Assembly (NCBI GenBank): GCA_051867635.1
Contig: JBJDYT010000029.1
Location: forward strand, 1 to 6,159
Length of the DNA stretch: 6,159 bases
Reading direction: 5' to 3'
DNA from: RGIG5472 sp051867635
GTDB taxonomy: Bacteria; Bacillota; Clostridia; Oscillospirales; Oscillospiraceae
Part shown: piece after piece, positions 1-5,550 of the stretch
How positions within the stretch are numbered: the first letter of the stretch is position 1
Layout of the letters: every line of letters starts with the position of its first letter
Position numbers and translations under genes: made by a program
The notes under the pieces: generated by a model
Database searches by the model: none
What the model saw: only the letters and a program-made list of their open reading frames with translations
What the model was told of the DNA's origin: nothing

Positions 1-1838
1 ACATCCACGACCTGGACTTCTACACCCTGACCACCACCTGCTGCCAGATCGACATTTTGAAGCTGTTCCACGGCGGCTTTTCCACCGGCCACGGCACCCT
101 GCGGGAGCCCAACGATATCCAGTCCTACTCCGCCCTGGCCTGCATCGCCATCCAGTCCAACCAGAACGACCAGCACGGCGGCCAGTCCATCCCCAACTTT
201 GACTACGGCATGGCCGAGGGCGTCCGCAAGACCTACCTGCGGCTGTACCGGCAGAACCTGGCGAAGGTCATCGCCGTGGCCCGGGACGTGGAGGACCCGG
301 AGGAGGCGCTCCGGGCGCTGATGGAGGAGATCCGGGAGAGCACCGGCCTCTATCCCCGCTTCCAGGACTGCAAGGCCTATCAGGCGGCGGAGCTGCCGAA
401 GCTCGTGGAGCGCTTCGGCGACGAGAGCGCCATGCGCCGCGCCCAGGAGATGGCGGAGCGCTATGCCGAGAAGGAGACCGACCGGGCCACCTACCAGGCC
501 ATGGAGGCCTTCATCCACAACCTCAACACCATGCACTCCCGGGCCGGGGCCCAGACCCCCTTCTCCTCCATCAACTACGGCATGGACACCTCCCCGGAGG
601 GCCGCCTTGTCATGCGCAACCTGCTCCTCAGCACGGAAAAGGGCCTGGGCGAAGGGGAAACGCCTATCTTCCCCATCCAGATCTTCCGGGTGAAGGAGGG
701 TGTGAACTACAACCCCGGCGAGCCCAACTACGATCTGTTCCAGCTGGCCTGCCGCTGCAGCGCCAAGCGCCTCTTCCCCAACTTCAGCTTCATCGACGCG
801 CCCTTCAACCTGCAGTACTACGATCCCCAGCGCCCGGAGACGGAGATCGCCTACATGGGCTGCCGTACCCGCGTCATGGCCAACGTCTACGACCCCGAGC
901 GGCAGATCTGCAACTCCCGGGGCAACCTGAGCTTCACCACCATCAACCTCCCCCGCCTGGCCATCAAGGCCCACGGGAACCTGGAGGTGTTCTTCGAATC
1001 CCTGGACCGCATGATGGACCTGTGCGTGGACCAGCTGCTGGAGCGCTTTGAGATCCAGTGCCGCAAGCGCGTGCGGAACTTCCCCTTCCTCATGGGCCAG
1101 GGCGTGTGGCTGGACAGCGAGAATCTGGGCTGGAACGACGAGGTGCGCCAGGTGCTGAAGCACGGCTCCCTCTCCGTGGGCTTCATTGGTCTCGCGGAGA
1201 CGCTGAAGGCCCTGACGGGGGAGCACCACGGCGAAAGCGAGAAGGCCCAGCGCCTGGGATTGGAGATCATCGCCCACATGCGGGGCAGACTCGACGAGGA
1301 GTCGGAGAAGCGCAAGCTGAACTTCACCCTCCTTGCCACCCCGGCGGAGGGGCTCAGCGGCCGCTTCGTCCGCATCGACCGGAAGAAGTACGGCGTCATC
1401 CCCGGCGTCACCGACCGGGAATACTACACCAACAGCTTCCACATCCCGGTGTATTACAACATTTCCGCCTTCCAGAAGATCAAGAAGGAGGCCCCCTATC
1501 ACGCCCTGACCAACGCAGGCCACATCAGCTATGTGGAGATGGACGGCGACCCGCTGCAGAACCTGCAGGCTTTTGAGAAGATCGTCCGCTGCATGAAGGA
1601 GGAGGGCATCGGCTACGGCTCCATCAACCACGCGGTGGACCGGGACCCCTGCTGCGGCTATACCGGCATCATCAAGGACGAGTGCCCCCGCTGCGGCCGG
1701 AAGGAGGACGAGGGCGCGGTGCACTTCGAGCGCATCCGCCGCATCACCGGCTATCTCGTGGGCAGCGTGGAGCGCTTCAACGACGCCAAGCGCGCCGAGG
1801 TGCGCGACCGCGTGAAGCACGGGCTGAATCAGGAATAA
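1..1838 (+). CDS. nrdD: Anaerobic (class III) ribonucleoside-triphosphate reductase, 5' end missing
   Basis: Glycyl-radical enzyme that reduces ribonucleoside triphosphates to dNTPs without oxygen, in the cytoplasm. The reading frame is open from base 3 and codes for reductase sequence before any start codon (HDLDFYTLTTTCCQID), so the true start lies outside the window and the TTG at 57 is internal. About 611 residues are visible; the family is usually 700-780, so the N-terminal part, including any ATP-cone, is missing. Visible family blocks are GGQSIPNFDYGMA (178-216), SRAGAQTPFSSINYGMDTS (537-593), MGCRTRV with a probable active-site Cys at 861-863, NLPRLAIKAHG and NAGHISYVEMDGD. The C-terminal zinc region has Cys at 1650, 1653, 1683 and 1692, and the radical Gly is in RRITGYLVG (codon 1749-1751). 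It ends in tandem stops, TAA then TAG, and nrdG follows after 34 bases. The family call is secure. Confidence 0.97.
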   Translation, partial: IHDLDFYTLTTTCCQIDILKLFHGGFSTGHGTLREPNDIQSYSALACIAIQSNQNDQHGGQSIPNFDYGMAEGVRKTYLRLYRQNLAKVIAVARDVEDPEEALRALMEEIRESTGLYPRFQDCKAYQAAELPKLVERFGDESAMRRAQEMAERYAEKETDRATYQAMEAFIHNLNTMHSRAGAQTPFSSINYGMDTSPEGRLVMRNLLLSTEKGLGEGETPIFPIQIFRVKEGVNYNPGEPNYDLFQLACRCSAKRLFPNFSFIDAPFNLQYYDPQRPETEIAYMGCRTRVMANVYDPERQICNSRGNLSFTTINLPRLAIKAHGNLEVFFESLDRMMDLCVDQLLERFEIQCRKRVRNFPFLMGQGVWLDSENLGWNDEVRQVLKHGSLSVGFIGLAETLKALTGEHHGESEKAQRLGLEIIAHMRGRLDEESEKRKLNFTLLATPAEGLSGRFVRIDRKKYGVIPGVTDREYYTNSFHIPVYYNISAFQKIKKEAPYHALTNAGHISYVEMDGDPLQNLQAFEKIVRCMKEEGIGYGSINHAVDRDPCCGYTGIIKDECPRCGRKEDEGAVHFERIRRITGYLVGSVERFNDAKRAEVRDRVKHGLNQE

Positions 1839-1842
1839 TAGA

Positions 1843-1859
1843 TGCCGCTCTCAGCGGCA
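1843..1859 (+). other. Small hairpin between nrdD and nrdG
   Basis: TGCCGCT (1843-1849) and AGCGGCA (1853-1859) form a perfect 7-bp stem with a 3-base loop, two bases after the second nrdD stop codon. It is followed directly by the AAAGGAGG ribosome binding site of nrdG. There is no T-run, so it is not a terminator. It may protect the upstream message end or modulate access to the nrdG ribosome binding site; its function is inferred only. Confidence 0.5.
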
Positions 1860-1872
1860 AAGGAGGCGCACC

Positions 1873-2367
1873 ATGCGCATCGCAGGCTTGATGCAGGATT
1901 CCATCGTGGACGGCCCCGGCCTTCGCTGTACGGTCTTTGTGCAGGGCTGCGGCCACCACTGCGAGGGCTGCCACAACCCTCAGACCCACGACCCCGCCGG
2001 CGGGCGGGAGATGCGCGTGGAGGAGATCGTAGCCGAGATGCGGAGCAATCCTCTGACCGACGGGCTAACCCTCTCCGGCGGCGAGCCCTTCGACCAGCCG
2101 GAGGGCTGCCTGGCTCTGGCCCGGGCCGCCCATGCGGGCGGGCTGAACGTCTGGGCCTACTCCGGGTATCTCTACGAGCAGCTGCTGGCGGATGAGCGCA
2201 AGGCCGCGCTGCTGCGGGAGGTGGACGTCCTCATCGACGGGCCGTTTCTTCTGTCCCAGCGGACGCTGGCCCTCCCCTGGCGGGGCAGCCGCAACCAGCG
2301 CCTCATCGACGTGAAAAAAAGCCTCGCCGCGGGCGAGGCCGTCCTGCTGCCCGACCCGGCGTGCTGA
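1873..2367 (+). CDS. nrdG: Anaerobic ribonucleotide reductase activating protein (radical SAM)
   Basis: Radical-SAM activase that uses a [4Fe-4S] cluster and S-adenosylmethionine to install the glycyl radical on NrdD. The 164-residue product is typical for the family. The cluster motif CX3CX2C is at residues 26-33 (C26, C30, C33). The SGGEP motif at 68-72 contributes to SAM binding. Other family blocks are DSIVDGPGLRCTVFVQGC at the N-terminus, DVLIDGPF (118-125) and WRGSRNQRLIDV (136-147). The ATG start is supported by AAAGGAGG about 7 bases upstream and by the MRIAG N-terminus, which runs straight into conserved sequence. It lies 34 bases downstream of its substrate gene nrdD, with no terminator between, so the two are almost certainly co-transcribed. 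No anomalies seen. Confidence 0.97.
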   Translation: MRIAGLMQDSIVDGPGLRCTVFVQGCGHHCEGCHNPQTHDPAGGREMRVEEIVAEMRSNPLTDGLTLSGGEPFDQPEGCLALARAAHAGGLNVWAYSGYLYEQLLADERKAALLREVDVLIDGPFLLSQRTLALPWRGSRNQRLIDVKKSLAAGEAVLLPDPAC

Positions 2368-2379
2368 AAACAGAATAAA

Positions 2380-2401
2380 CCGCCGGCGGATCGCCCGGCG
2401 G
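2380..2401 (-). terminator. GC-rich hairpin, possible terminator for leftward transcription
   Basis: CCGCCGG (2380-2386) and CCGGCGG (2395-2401) form a 7-bp GC-only stem with an 8-base loop. Read on the - strand it is followed by TTTATTCTGTTTT, an interrupted T-rich stretch, which fits a terminator for the leftward mntP-acetyltransferase transcript. On the + strand the following bases are GCATAAAG, so it would be poor for nrdG. It lies 12 bases after the nrdG stop. Confidence 0.5.
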
Positions 2402-2410
2402 GCATAAAGC

Positions 2411-2452
2411 AATAGAAGCTCCGTATGGTCATGGCCATACGGAGCTTCTATT
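2411..2452. terminator. Perfect 18-bp inverted repeat, likely bidirectional terminator
   Basis: The left arm 2411-2428 (AATAGAAGCTCCGTATGG) and right arm 2435-2452 are exact reverse complements around the 6-base loop TCATGG. The stem ends with the A/T-rich AATAGAAG / CTTCTATT, so each strand has a T-rich 3' side of the stem, although no long T-run follows. It sits between the convergent nrdDG operon and the leftward acetyltransferase gene, exactly where a shared terminator is expected. That it ends transcription is inferred from position and structure; the inverted repeat is seen directly. Confidence 0.75.
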
Positions 2453-2464
2453 CATCGGCCGGAG

Positions 2465-2505
2465 CAGGCGCGCGGCAAAGCGCCCCAGGGCGCAGAACGC
2501 GCCTG
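2465..2505. other. Compound GC-rich hairpin in the convergent gap
   Basis: CAGGCGCG (2465-2472) pairs with CGCGCCTG (2498-2505). Inside it GCGCC (2480-2484) pairs with GGCGC (2489-2493), giving a stem, internal loop, stem structure of 41 bases. Neither strand has a following T-run, so a simple intrinsic terminator is unlikely. It could be a mRNA 3'-end stabiliser or part of an intergenic repeat family. The rest of the gap, 2506-2563, shows no gene or clear signal. Confidence 0.4.
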
Positions 2506-2563
2506 TCAGGAAAGCTTAAAACTTCGTTCCCAAGGCAGCTTTCGCAGCCCGGCAGATCCGGCG

Positions 2564-3073
2564 CTACAGTGTCAGGCTGTACGTGAGTAAGGTGTAGTTA
2601 CCTCCGTCCCGGGGGTCTGTCTTGGGCTCCGAGGCGATGCGCGTAAAGCCCATTGAAAGCGCCAGATGGTTGGACGCCGTGTTTTCCGCCCTTGTCGAGT
2701 AAATAAACTCCCTCGCGCCATGCTCCTCCCGGCAATACCGGATCAGGCGCTGCAGGATCTCTTTTCCAAAGCCTTTTCCCACATAATCCGGTCCCAGGCA
2801 TATCCCTGTTTCCTGATATACATACGGCGCCGTCTGTTTTACGCCAGCAAATCCGATGGCTTGCCCGCCCGCCTTTTCATAAACCAGATAGGCGTCATGC
2901 TCTTTCTGAAACGCCATGGTTTTCATGATCCTTGCTTTGGCTTCTTCTTCGCTGGCGGCGACCTTCCAAAGCATATATCTGGCGCTTTCCGGGCGCGACC
3001 ACACATTTAGGTACATCGCTTTCCAGTCCGAAAACTTTGCCTTATCAAGAACAAGGCGCTCTGTCTCCAACAT
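2564..3073 (-). CDS. GNAT-family N-acetyltransferase (RimJ/RimL-like)
   Basis: Predicted acetyl-CoA-dependent acetyltransferase of 169 residues, a full-length single GNAT domain. The N-terminus (MLETERLVLDKAKFSDW) is the usual opening of RimJ/RimL-type members. The acetyl-CoA binding motif A is at about 90-110 (GICLGPDYVGKGFGKEIL), with the loop V98-G-K-G-F-G103; the first position is usually Q or R and is Val here. A late-domain block, ENTASNHLALSMGFTRI (130-146), matches the common N-x-x-S-xx-L-xxx-GF signature. The start is supported by GGAGG 7 bases upstream. The gene lies 23 bases downstream of mntP on the same strand with no terminator between, so it is probably transcribed under the manganese riboswitch. 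Its base composition looks less GC-rich than its neighbours, which may mean later acquisition. The acceptor (protein N-terminus, antibiotic or small amine) cannot be told from sequence. Confidence 0.9.
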   Translation of the reverse strand: MLETERLVLDKAKFSDWKAMYLNVWSRPESARYMLWKVAASEEEAKARIMKTMAFQKEHDAYLVYEKAGGQAIGFAGVKQTAPYVYQETGICLGPDYVGKGFGKEILQRLIRYCREEHGAREFIYSTRAENTASNHLALSMGFTRIASEPKTDPRDGGNYTLLTYSLTL

Positions 3074-3096
3074 GGTTCTGCCTCCGAAACCGTCCT

Positions 3097-3672
3097 TCAG
3101 CCGATGACGCCCAGGTGCTCCAGCAATATCTTGCAGCCGATGGCGATGAGGATCACGCCGCCCAGCAGCTCCGCCTTGCTCTTATACTTGCTGCCGAAGA
3201 AGTTCCCCACCGCGACTCCGGCAAAGGAGATAACGAAGGTGGTGACGCCGATGAGGGACACGGCGGGCAGGATGGGGACGGAGAGGAAGGCGAAGGTGAT
3301 GCCCACGGCCAGGGCGTCGATGCTGGTGGCGACGGCCATCAGCAGCAGCTCCGTATAGTTCAGCCGCTCCGCCGTGCTGCAGGCCTGGCACTCGTCCCCC
3401 TTCTCCCGGCTCTCCCGGATCATGTTGCCGCCGATCCAGAGCAGGAGGAGGAAGGCGATCCAGTGGTCAAAGCGCTGGATATAGGCGGCGAAGTGGGAGC
3501 CCAAAAACCAGCCGATCAGGGGCATCAGCGCCTGGAACACGCCGAAAAACAGCGCGATGACAAAGGCCTGGCCCTTTTGAAAGCGCCGCATGCACAGCCC
3601 CTTGCAGACGGCCACGGCGAAGGCGTCCATGGACAGGCCCACGCCCACCAGAAACAGCTCGGCAAAACCCAT
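3097..3672 (-). CDS. mntP: Manganese efflux pump MntP (DUF204/YebN family)
   Basis: Small inner-membrane exporter that removes excess Mn2+. The 191-residue length is close to E. coli MntP. The protein consists of two related three-helix halves, each beginning with the family signature: SMDAFAVAV (14-22, D16) and SIDALAVGI (117-125, D119); these acidic residues lie within membrane helices and are expected to take part in metal transport. About six hydrophobic segments are visible: 4-22, 35-57, 70-84, 107-130, 134-155 and 168-186. The central loop is charged and holds C95 and C98 (DECQAC). The ATG at 3672 begins directly with the first helix; its ribosome binding site (GAGAG, 8 bases upstream) is weak. 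A manganese riboswitch and terminator stand in its leader, which strongly supports the function. The acetyltransferase gene follows after 23 bases. Confidence 0.96.
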   Translation of the reverse strand: MGFAELFLVGVGLSMDAFAVAVCKGLCMRRFQKGQAFVIALFFGVFQALMPLIGWFLGSHFAAYIQRFDHWIAFLLLLWIGGNMIRESREKGDECQACSTAERLNYTELLLMAVATSIDALAVGITFAFLSVPILPAVSLIGVTTFVISFAGVAVGNFFGSKYKSKAELLGGVILIAIGCKILLEHLGVIG

Positions 3673-3720
3673 ATGATCTTCTCTCTTTCGTTACAGATTC
3701 GGCGGAGGACGTCTCACGGC

Positions 3721-3765
3721 AATAAAAAGACCCATGTATGGCGGCAAAACGTCATACATGAGTCT
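3721..3765 (-). terminator. Riboswitch expression platform: intrinsic terminator before mntP
   Basis: On the - strand AGACTCATGTATG (3765-3753) pairs with CATACATGGGTCT (3740-3728), 13 bp with one G-U pair, around a 12-base loop. It is followed by a T-rich run (TTTTTATT, 3728-3721), a textbook intrinsic terminator located 48 bases before the mntP start. The left arm contains CTCATG (3762-3757), which is also the 3' strand of aptamer helix P1. P1 and the terminator therefore cannot form together, and ligand binding should prevent termination. Confidence 0.92.
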
Positions 3766-3845
3766 CGTTGATTAAGGCAGACCAGGCCGGAAAGCCGGCC
3801 AGTGTGTTGGCATGCCGCGCGGCGCCGCGCCACTACTCCCTCACG
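3757..3845 (-). promoter_or_regulatory. yybP-ykoY manganese riboswitch aptamer
   Basis: Mn2+-sensing leader RNA for mntP. On the - strand the conserved core GGGAGTAG (3840-3833) and the closing CGAGACTC region (3767-3760) match the yybP-ykoY pattern. P1 is CGTGAG (3845-3840) with CTCATG (3762-3757), six pairs with one G-U. P2 is the self-complementary GC-rich element at 3830-3817. P3 has an outer stem GGCA (3816-3813) with TGCC (3779-3776) and an inner stem GGCCGG-CTTT-CCGGCC (3800-3785). The L3-like segment TTAATCAACGAGAC closes the aptamer. Known members are ON switches: Mn2+ stabilises P1. Here that would block the terminator just downstream and turn on mntP. Assigned by eye from consensus, fold and the neighbouring gene. 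Confidence 0.92.
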
Positions 3846-3862
3846 GAATATTCAGTACACAC

Positions 3863-3891
3863 ATTATATGCGCCCGCTCCGCTTTCGTCAA
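3863..3891 (-). promoter_or_regulatory. Sigma-A-type promoter for the riboswitch-mntP-acetyltransferase transcript
   Basis: On the - strand the -35 box TTGACG (3891-3886) and the perfect -10 box TATAAT (3868-3863) are separated by exactly 17 bases. The predicted start near A3856 lies about 11 bases before the riboswitch P1 helix, giving a leader of roughly 184 bases. The near-consensus sequence suggests strong constitutive initiation, with control left to the riboswitch. Confidence 0.9.
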
Positions 3892-3901
3892 GGAGGAATT
3901 T

Positions 3902-3943
3902 GGCGTTTTTCCCGTCACAGGACGGACACGCCGGCGGAACGCC
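3902..3943 (-). other. Weak structured region after sfsA
   Basis: Directly after the sfsA stop, GGCGTT (3943-3938, - strand) can pair with AACGCC (3907-3902), enclosing a smaller CCGTC/GACGG hairpin (3925-3912) with a 4-base loop. No T-run follows, so it is at best a poor terminator; sfsA transcription may read into the mntP promoter region. Low confidence that it is functional. Confidence 0.25.
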
Positions 3944-4624
3944 TCACAGCCGCACCGGCACGGCCCGGCGGATGAACAGCTCCTCCGGGCGGACAGCGCA
4001 GTCATAGGCCTCCACCCGCACGCCCGCCGCCGCGGCCTGCCGCAGCGCCGCGCCGAAGGCGGGATGGATATCGTCCGCGGGGGAAAAGTCCAGCACGTCC
4101 TCCATCTGGATGACGAAGACCACCGCCGCCTCCAGCCCGTCCCCCACTGCCCGCATCAGGCCCCGCAGGTGCTTCAGCCCCCGCTCCGTGGGCGCGTCGG
4201 GAAAGGAGGCGTGGCCGCTTCTCTCCAGCGTCACGCCCTTCACCTCCACCAGCCGGGTGCGGCCCGGCAGGTCCAGCCGGAAATCGAAGCGGGAATCCCC
4301 GTAAGTATACTCCGGCCGGAGGGACAGCGGCTCCCCCGCATACCCGCCCGCGGCGGCCCACTCGGCGAAGAGACGGTTGGGGGCCTGGGAGTCCAGGTTG
4401 ATGAGCCGTCCCCCCTTCTCCGCCGCGATCAGGTCGTAGGCCGTCTTGCGCCGGGGCGAGGGCTCGTGGGCGCAGTAGACCCGGCAGCCCGGCACCAGCA
4501 GCTCCCGGCAGCGGCCGGTGTTCTTCACATGGACCGTCGCCGGCGCCCCGTCCAGCTCCACCCTGGCGATGAAACGGTTGGGGCGGGCCAAAAAGCGCCC
4601 CGGCGCCACGGAGTCGTAACGCAT
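3944..4624 (-). CDS. sfsA: SfsA family protein (sugar fermentation stimulation protein homologue)
   Basis: 226-residue protein, matching the family's usual 225-240. SfsA was named for an E. coli gene that stimulates maltose utilisation when overexpressed; the family has an N-terminal OB-like domain and a C-terminal PD-(D/E)xK nuclease-like domain, and its true role is unsettled. Visible blocks are RFLARPNRFIARV (10-22), HVKNTGRCRELL (32-43), YDLIAAEKGGRLINLDSQAPN (63-83), the nuclease-like core SRFDFRL...LVEVKG (111-130; D114, E127, K129), FPDAPTERGLKHLRGL (141-156) and VIQMEDV (171-177). The frame is open further upstream to 4819, but the ATG at 4624 is chosen because AAAGGAG lies 7 bases before it, conserved sequence starts there, and the extension contains its promoter. 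It is a single gene divergent from the decarboxylase operon. Confidence 0.95.
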   Translation of the reverse strand: MRYDSVAPGRFLARPNRFIARVELDGAPATVHVKNTGRCRELLVPGCRVYCAHEPSPRRKTAYDLIAAEKGGRLINLDSQAPNRLFAEWAAAGGYAGEPLSLRPEYTYGDSRFDFRLDLPGRTRLVEVKGVTLERSGHASFPDAPTERGLKHLRGLMRAVGDGLEAAVVFVIQMEDVLDFSPADDIHPAFGAALRQAAAAGVRVEAYDCAVRPEELFIRRAVPVRL

Positions 4625-4695
4625 GACAAAGCTCCTTTCCGGATACAATTTTTCTGAAAGCGCTCCGGTCCGCTTCCGCCGCCCGGAACACCGAC

Positions 4696-4724
4696 AGTAT
4701 ACTACATTCCGGCCGCGGCGGCAA
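4696..4724 (-). promoter_or_regulatory. Promoter for sfsA
   Basis: On the - strand the -35 box TTGCCG (4724-4719) and -10 box TATACT (4701-4696) are 17 bases apart, about 72 bases before the chosen sfsA start. Its position inside the N-terminal extension of the open frame supports the shorter sfsA protein. No operator or leader structure was recognised. Confidence 0.75.
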
Positions 4725-4746
4725 TCCGCGGCGCAAAAGCGGCCGG

Positions 4747-4776
4747 TTGATAGTTCCCGTTTACACCCATTATAAA
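4747..4776 (+). promoter_or_regulatory. Possible distal promoter for the decarboxylase operon
   Basis: TTGATA (4747-4752) and TATAAA (4771-4776) are separated by 18 bases. It lies in the AT-rich gap between the divergent sfsA promoter and the decarboxylase genes, and would give a leader of roughly 98 bases. It is weaker evidence than the proximal candidate because AT-rich gaps give such matches by chance. Confidence 0.4.
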
Positions 4777-4818
4777 AATTGTCAAAGTAATCACAGGCGG
4801 AATCTGTATACAAATTCA

Positions 4819-4847
4819 TTGATTTCCGCTCTCCGCTTTGATAAAAT
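4819..4847 (+). promoter_or_regulatory. Likely proximal promoter for the decarboxylase operon
   Basis: TTGATT (4819-4824) and TAAAAT (4842-4847) are spaced by 17 bases, with a predicted start near 4854 and a short leader of about 27 bases before the first gene. The -10 box touches the palindrome at 4847-4858, which would place any bound repressor at the transcription start. Confidence 0.6.
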
Positions 4848-4858
4848 TATCATGATAA
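4847..4858. promoter_or_regulatory. 12-bp palindrome at the predicted transcription start, possible operator
   Basis: TTATCATGATAA is a perfect palindrome overlapping the end of the proposed -10 box and the predicted start point of the decarboxylase operon. A second shorter palindrome, TGTATACA (4805-4812), lies just upstream of the -35 box. Position fits a repressor site, but no regulator is identified and AT-rich palindromes occur by chance. Confidence 0.3.
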
Positions 4859-4880
4859 ACTATGGTAAGGAGGAGCATAC

Positions 4881-5150
4881 ATGTACAGCAGCCTGTTCGT
4901 CACCCTGATGGGCGTCGGCACCGTGTTTTTCGGCCTGGCCTGCATCATCCTGTTGACCAAGATCATGAGCGCCGCCTGCACCCGCAGCGAACGCGGGAAG
5001 ACTCCGGCGCCCCAGGCAGCCGCCGCACCCGCCAATGAAATGGCGCCCGCAGACAAAGCATCCCTCATCGCAGCCGTCTCCGCCGTTATCGCGGAGGAAA
5101 TGGGGACCAGCGTCTCCGGTATCCGTATCCTGTCCATGAACAAAATCTGA
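4881..5150 (+). CDS. OadG-like small membrane subunit of a sodium-pumping decarboxylase
   Basis: 89-residue protein with one N-terminal membrane helix (about residues 5-27, starting SSLFVTLMGVGTVFFGLACIILL), a charged, Ala/Pro-rich cytoplasmic linker (about 30-55), and a small C-terminal domain (56-89, ASLIAAVSAVIAEEMGTSVSGIRIL). This is the layout of OadG/MmdD/GcdD-type subunits, which anchor the complex and help hold the alpha and beta subunits together. The start has a strong AAGGAGG ribosome binding site 7 bases upstream. A biotin carrier gene follows after 21 bases and a beta subunit after that, which fixes the functional class. Because the alpha subunit is not in the window, the symbol (oadG, mmdD or gcdD) cannot be chosen. 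Confidence 0.88.
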   Translation: MYSSLFVTLMGVGTVFFGLACIILLTKIMSAACTRSERGKTPAPQAAAAPANEMAPADKASLIAAVSAVIAEEMGTSVSGIRILSMNKI

Positions 5151-5171
5151 CCGGTAGAAAGGAACACCAAC

Positions 5172-5528
5172 ATGAAAAAGTACAGAGTCAATGTCAACGG
5201 CGCCGTTTACGAAGTCGCGGTGGAAGAGATCGACGGCGCTGCCGCCGCTCCTGCCGCCGCCCCTGCAGCTGCTCCCGCTCCCGCTGCCGCCCCTGCGGCC
5301 GCCGCTCCCGCCGGCGGCGAGCAGGTGAAGTCCCCCATGCCCGGCAACATCCTGAACGTCAACGTGTCCAACGGCGCCGCCGTGAAGAAGGGCGACGTGC
5401 TGATGGTCCTGGAGGCCATGAAGATGGAAAACGAGATCATGTGCCCCTGCGACGGCGTGGTCGCTTCCGTCAATGTGACGAAGGGAGCCAGCGTGGAGAC
5501 CGGTACGCTCCTGTGCGTGATCAAGTGA
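5172..5528 (+). CDS. Biotin carrier subunit of a sodium-pumping decarboxylase
   Basis: 118-residue biotinyl-domain protein. It carries the CO2 taken from the substrate by the carboxyltransferase to the membrane beta subunit, as carboxybiotin. Residues 1-22 are a short N-terminal strand region (MKKYRVNVNGAVYEVAVEEI). Residues 23-47 are an almost pure Ala/Pro flexible linker. Residues 50-118 form the biotinyl domain, with SPMPGNI at 54-60 and the biotinylation motif EAMKMEN at 81-87. K84 is the expected biotin site, 34 residues from the C-terminus, as is typical. The start is supported by GAAAGGA 8 bases upstream and by the conserved MKKYRV opening. It lies 21 bases after the OadG-like gene and 22 before the beta subunit. 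It resembles the separate carrier proteins of methylmalonyl-CoA (MmdC) and glutaconyl-CoA (GcdC) decarboxylases; acetyl-CoA carboxylase AccB is unlikely in this context. Confidence 0.93.
   Translation: MKKYRVNVNGAVYEVAVEEIDGAAAAPAAAPAAAPAPAAAPAAAAPAGGEQVKSPMPGNILNVNVSNGAAVKKGDVLMVLEAMKMENEIMCPCDGVVASVNVTKGASVETGTLLCVIK
5238..5312 (+). repeat. Imperfect GC-rich repeat encoding the Ala/Pro linker
   Basis: Repeating GCC/GCT/GCG alanine codons broken by CCT/CCC/CCC prolines (pattern APAAAPAAAPAPAAAP) encode residues 23-47 of the biotin carrier. The codons vary, which argues for selection on the protein (a flexible swinging arm) rather than simple DNA expansion. Such tracts commonly change length between strains. 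Confidence 0.8.
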
Positions 5529-5550
5529 TCGCGCGGACGGAGGGCTATCC

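Noticed and set aside
3713..3719. Second copy of CCGTGAG (- strand) downstream of the riboswitch terminator, matching the P1 5' strand
   Set aside because: It could in principle pair with CTCATG, but it is transcribed after the terminator decision and is only 7 bases, so chance is the simpler explanation.
2932..3771. Long + strand open frame (279 codons) across the acetyltransferase start and mntP
   Set aside because: It is antisense to two recognised genes and the riboswitch, its product is low-complexity and Gly/Asp/Gln-rich, and it has no family features. It is a by-product of high GC.
3812..4657. Long + strand open frame (281 codons) opposite sfsA
   Set aside because: Shadow of sfsA with an Arg/Pro/Gly-rich translation and no domain; its start lies within the riboswitch aptamer. 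The AAGGAGGAATT at 3890-3900 resembles a ribosome binding site but has no matching start and overlaps the mntP -35 box.
4625..4819. N-terminal 65-residue extension of SfsA
   Set aside because: The extension contains the likely sfsA promoter, is not SfsA-like, and the internal ATG at 4624 has a good ribosome binding site.
5238..5312. GC-rich repeat as a possible CRISPR or tandem DNA element
   Set aside because: It has no spacers or regular unit and is explained by the Ala/Pro linker of the biotin carrier.
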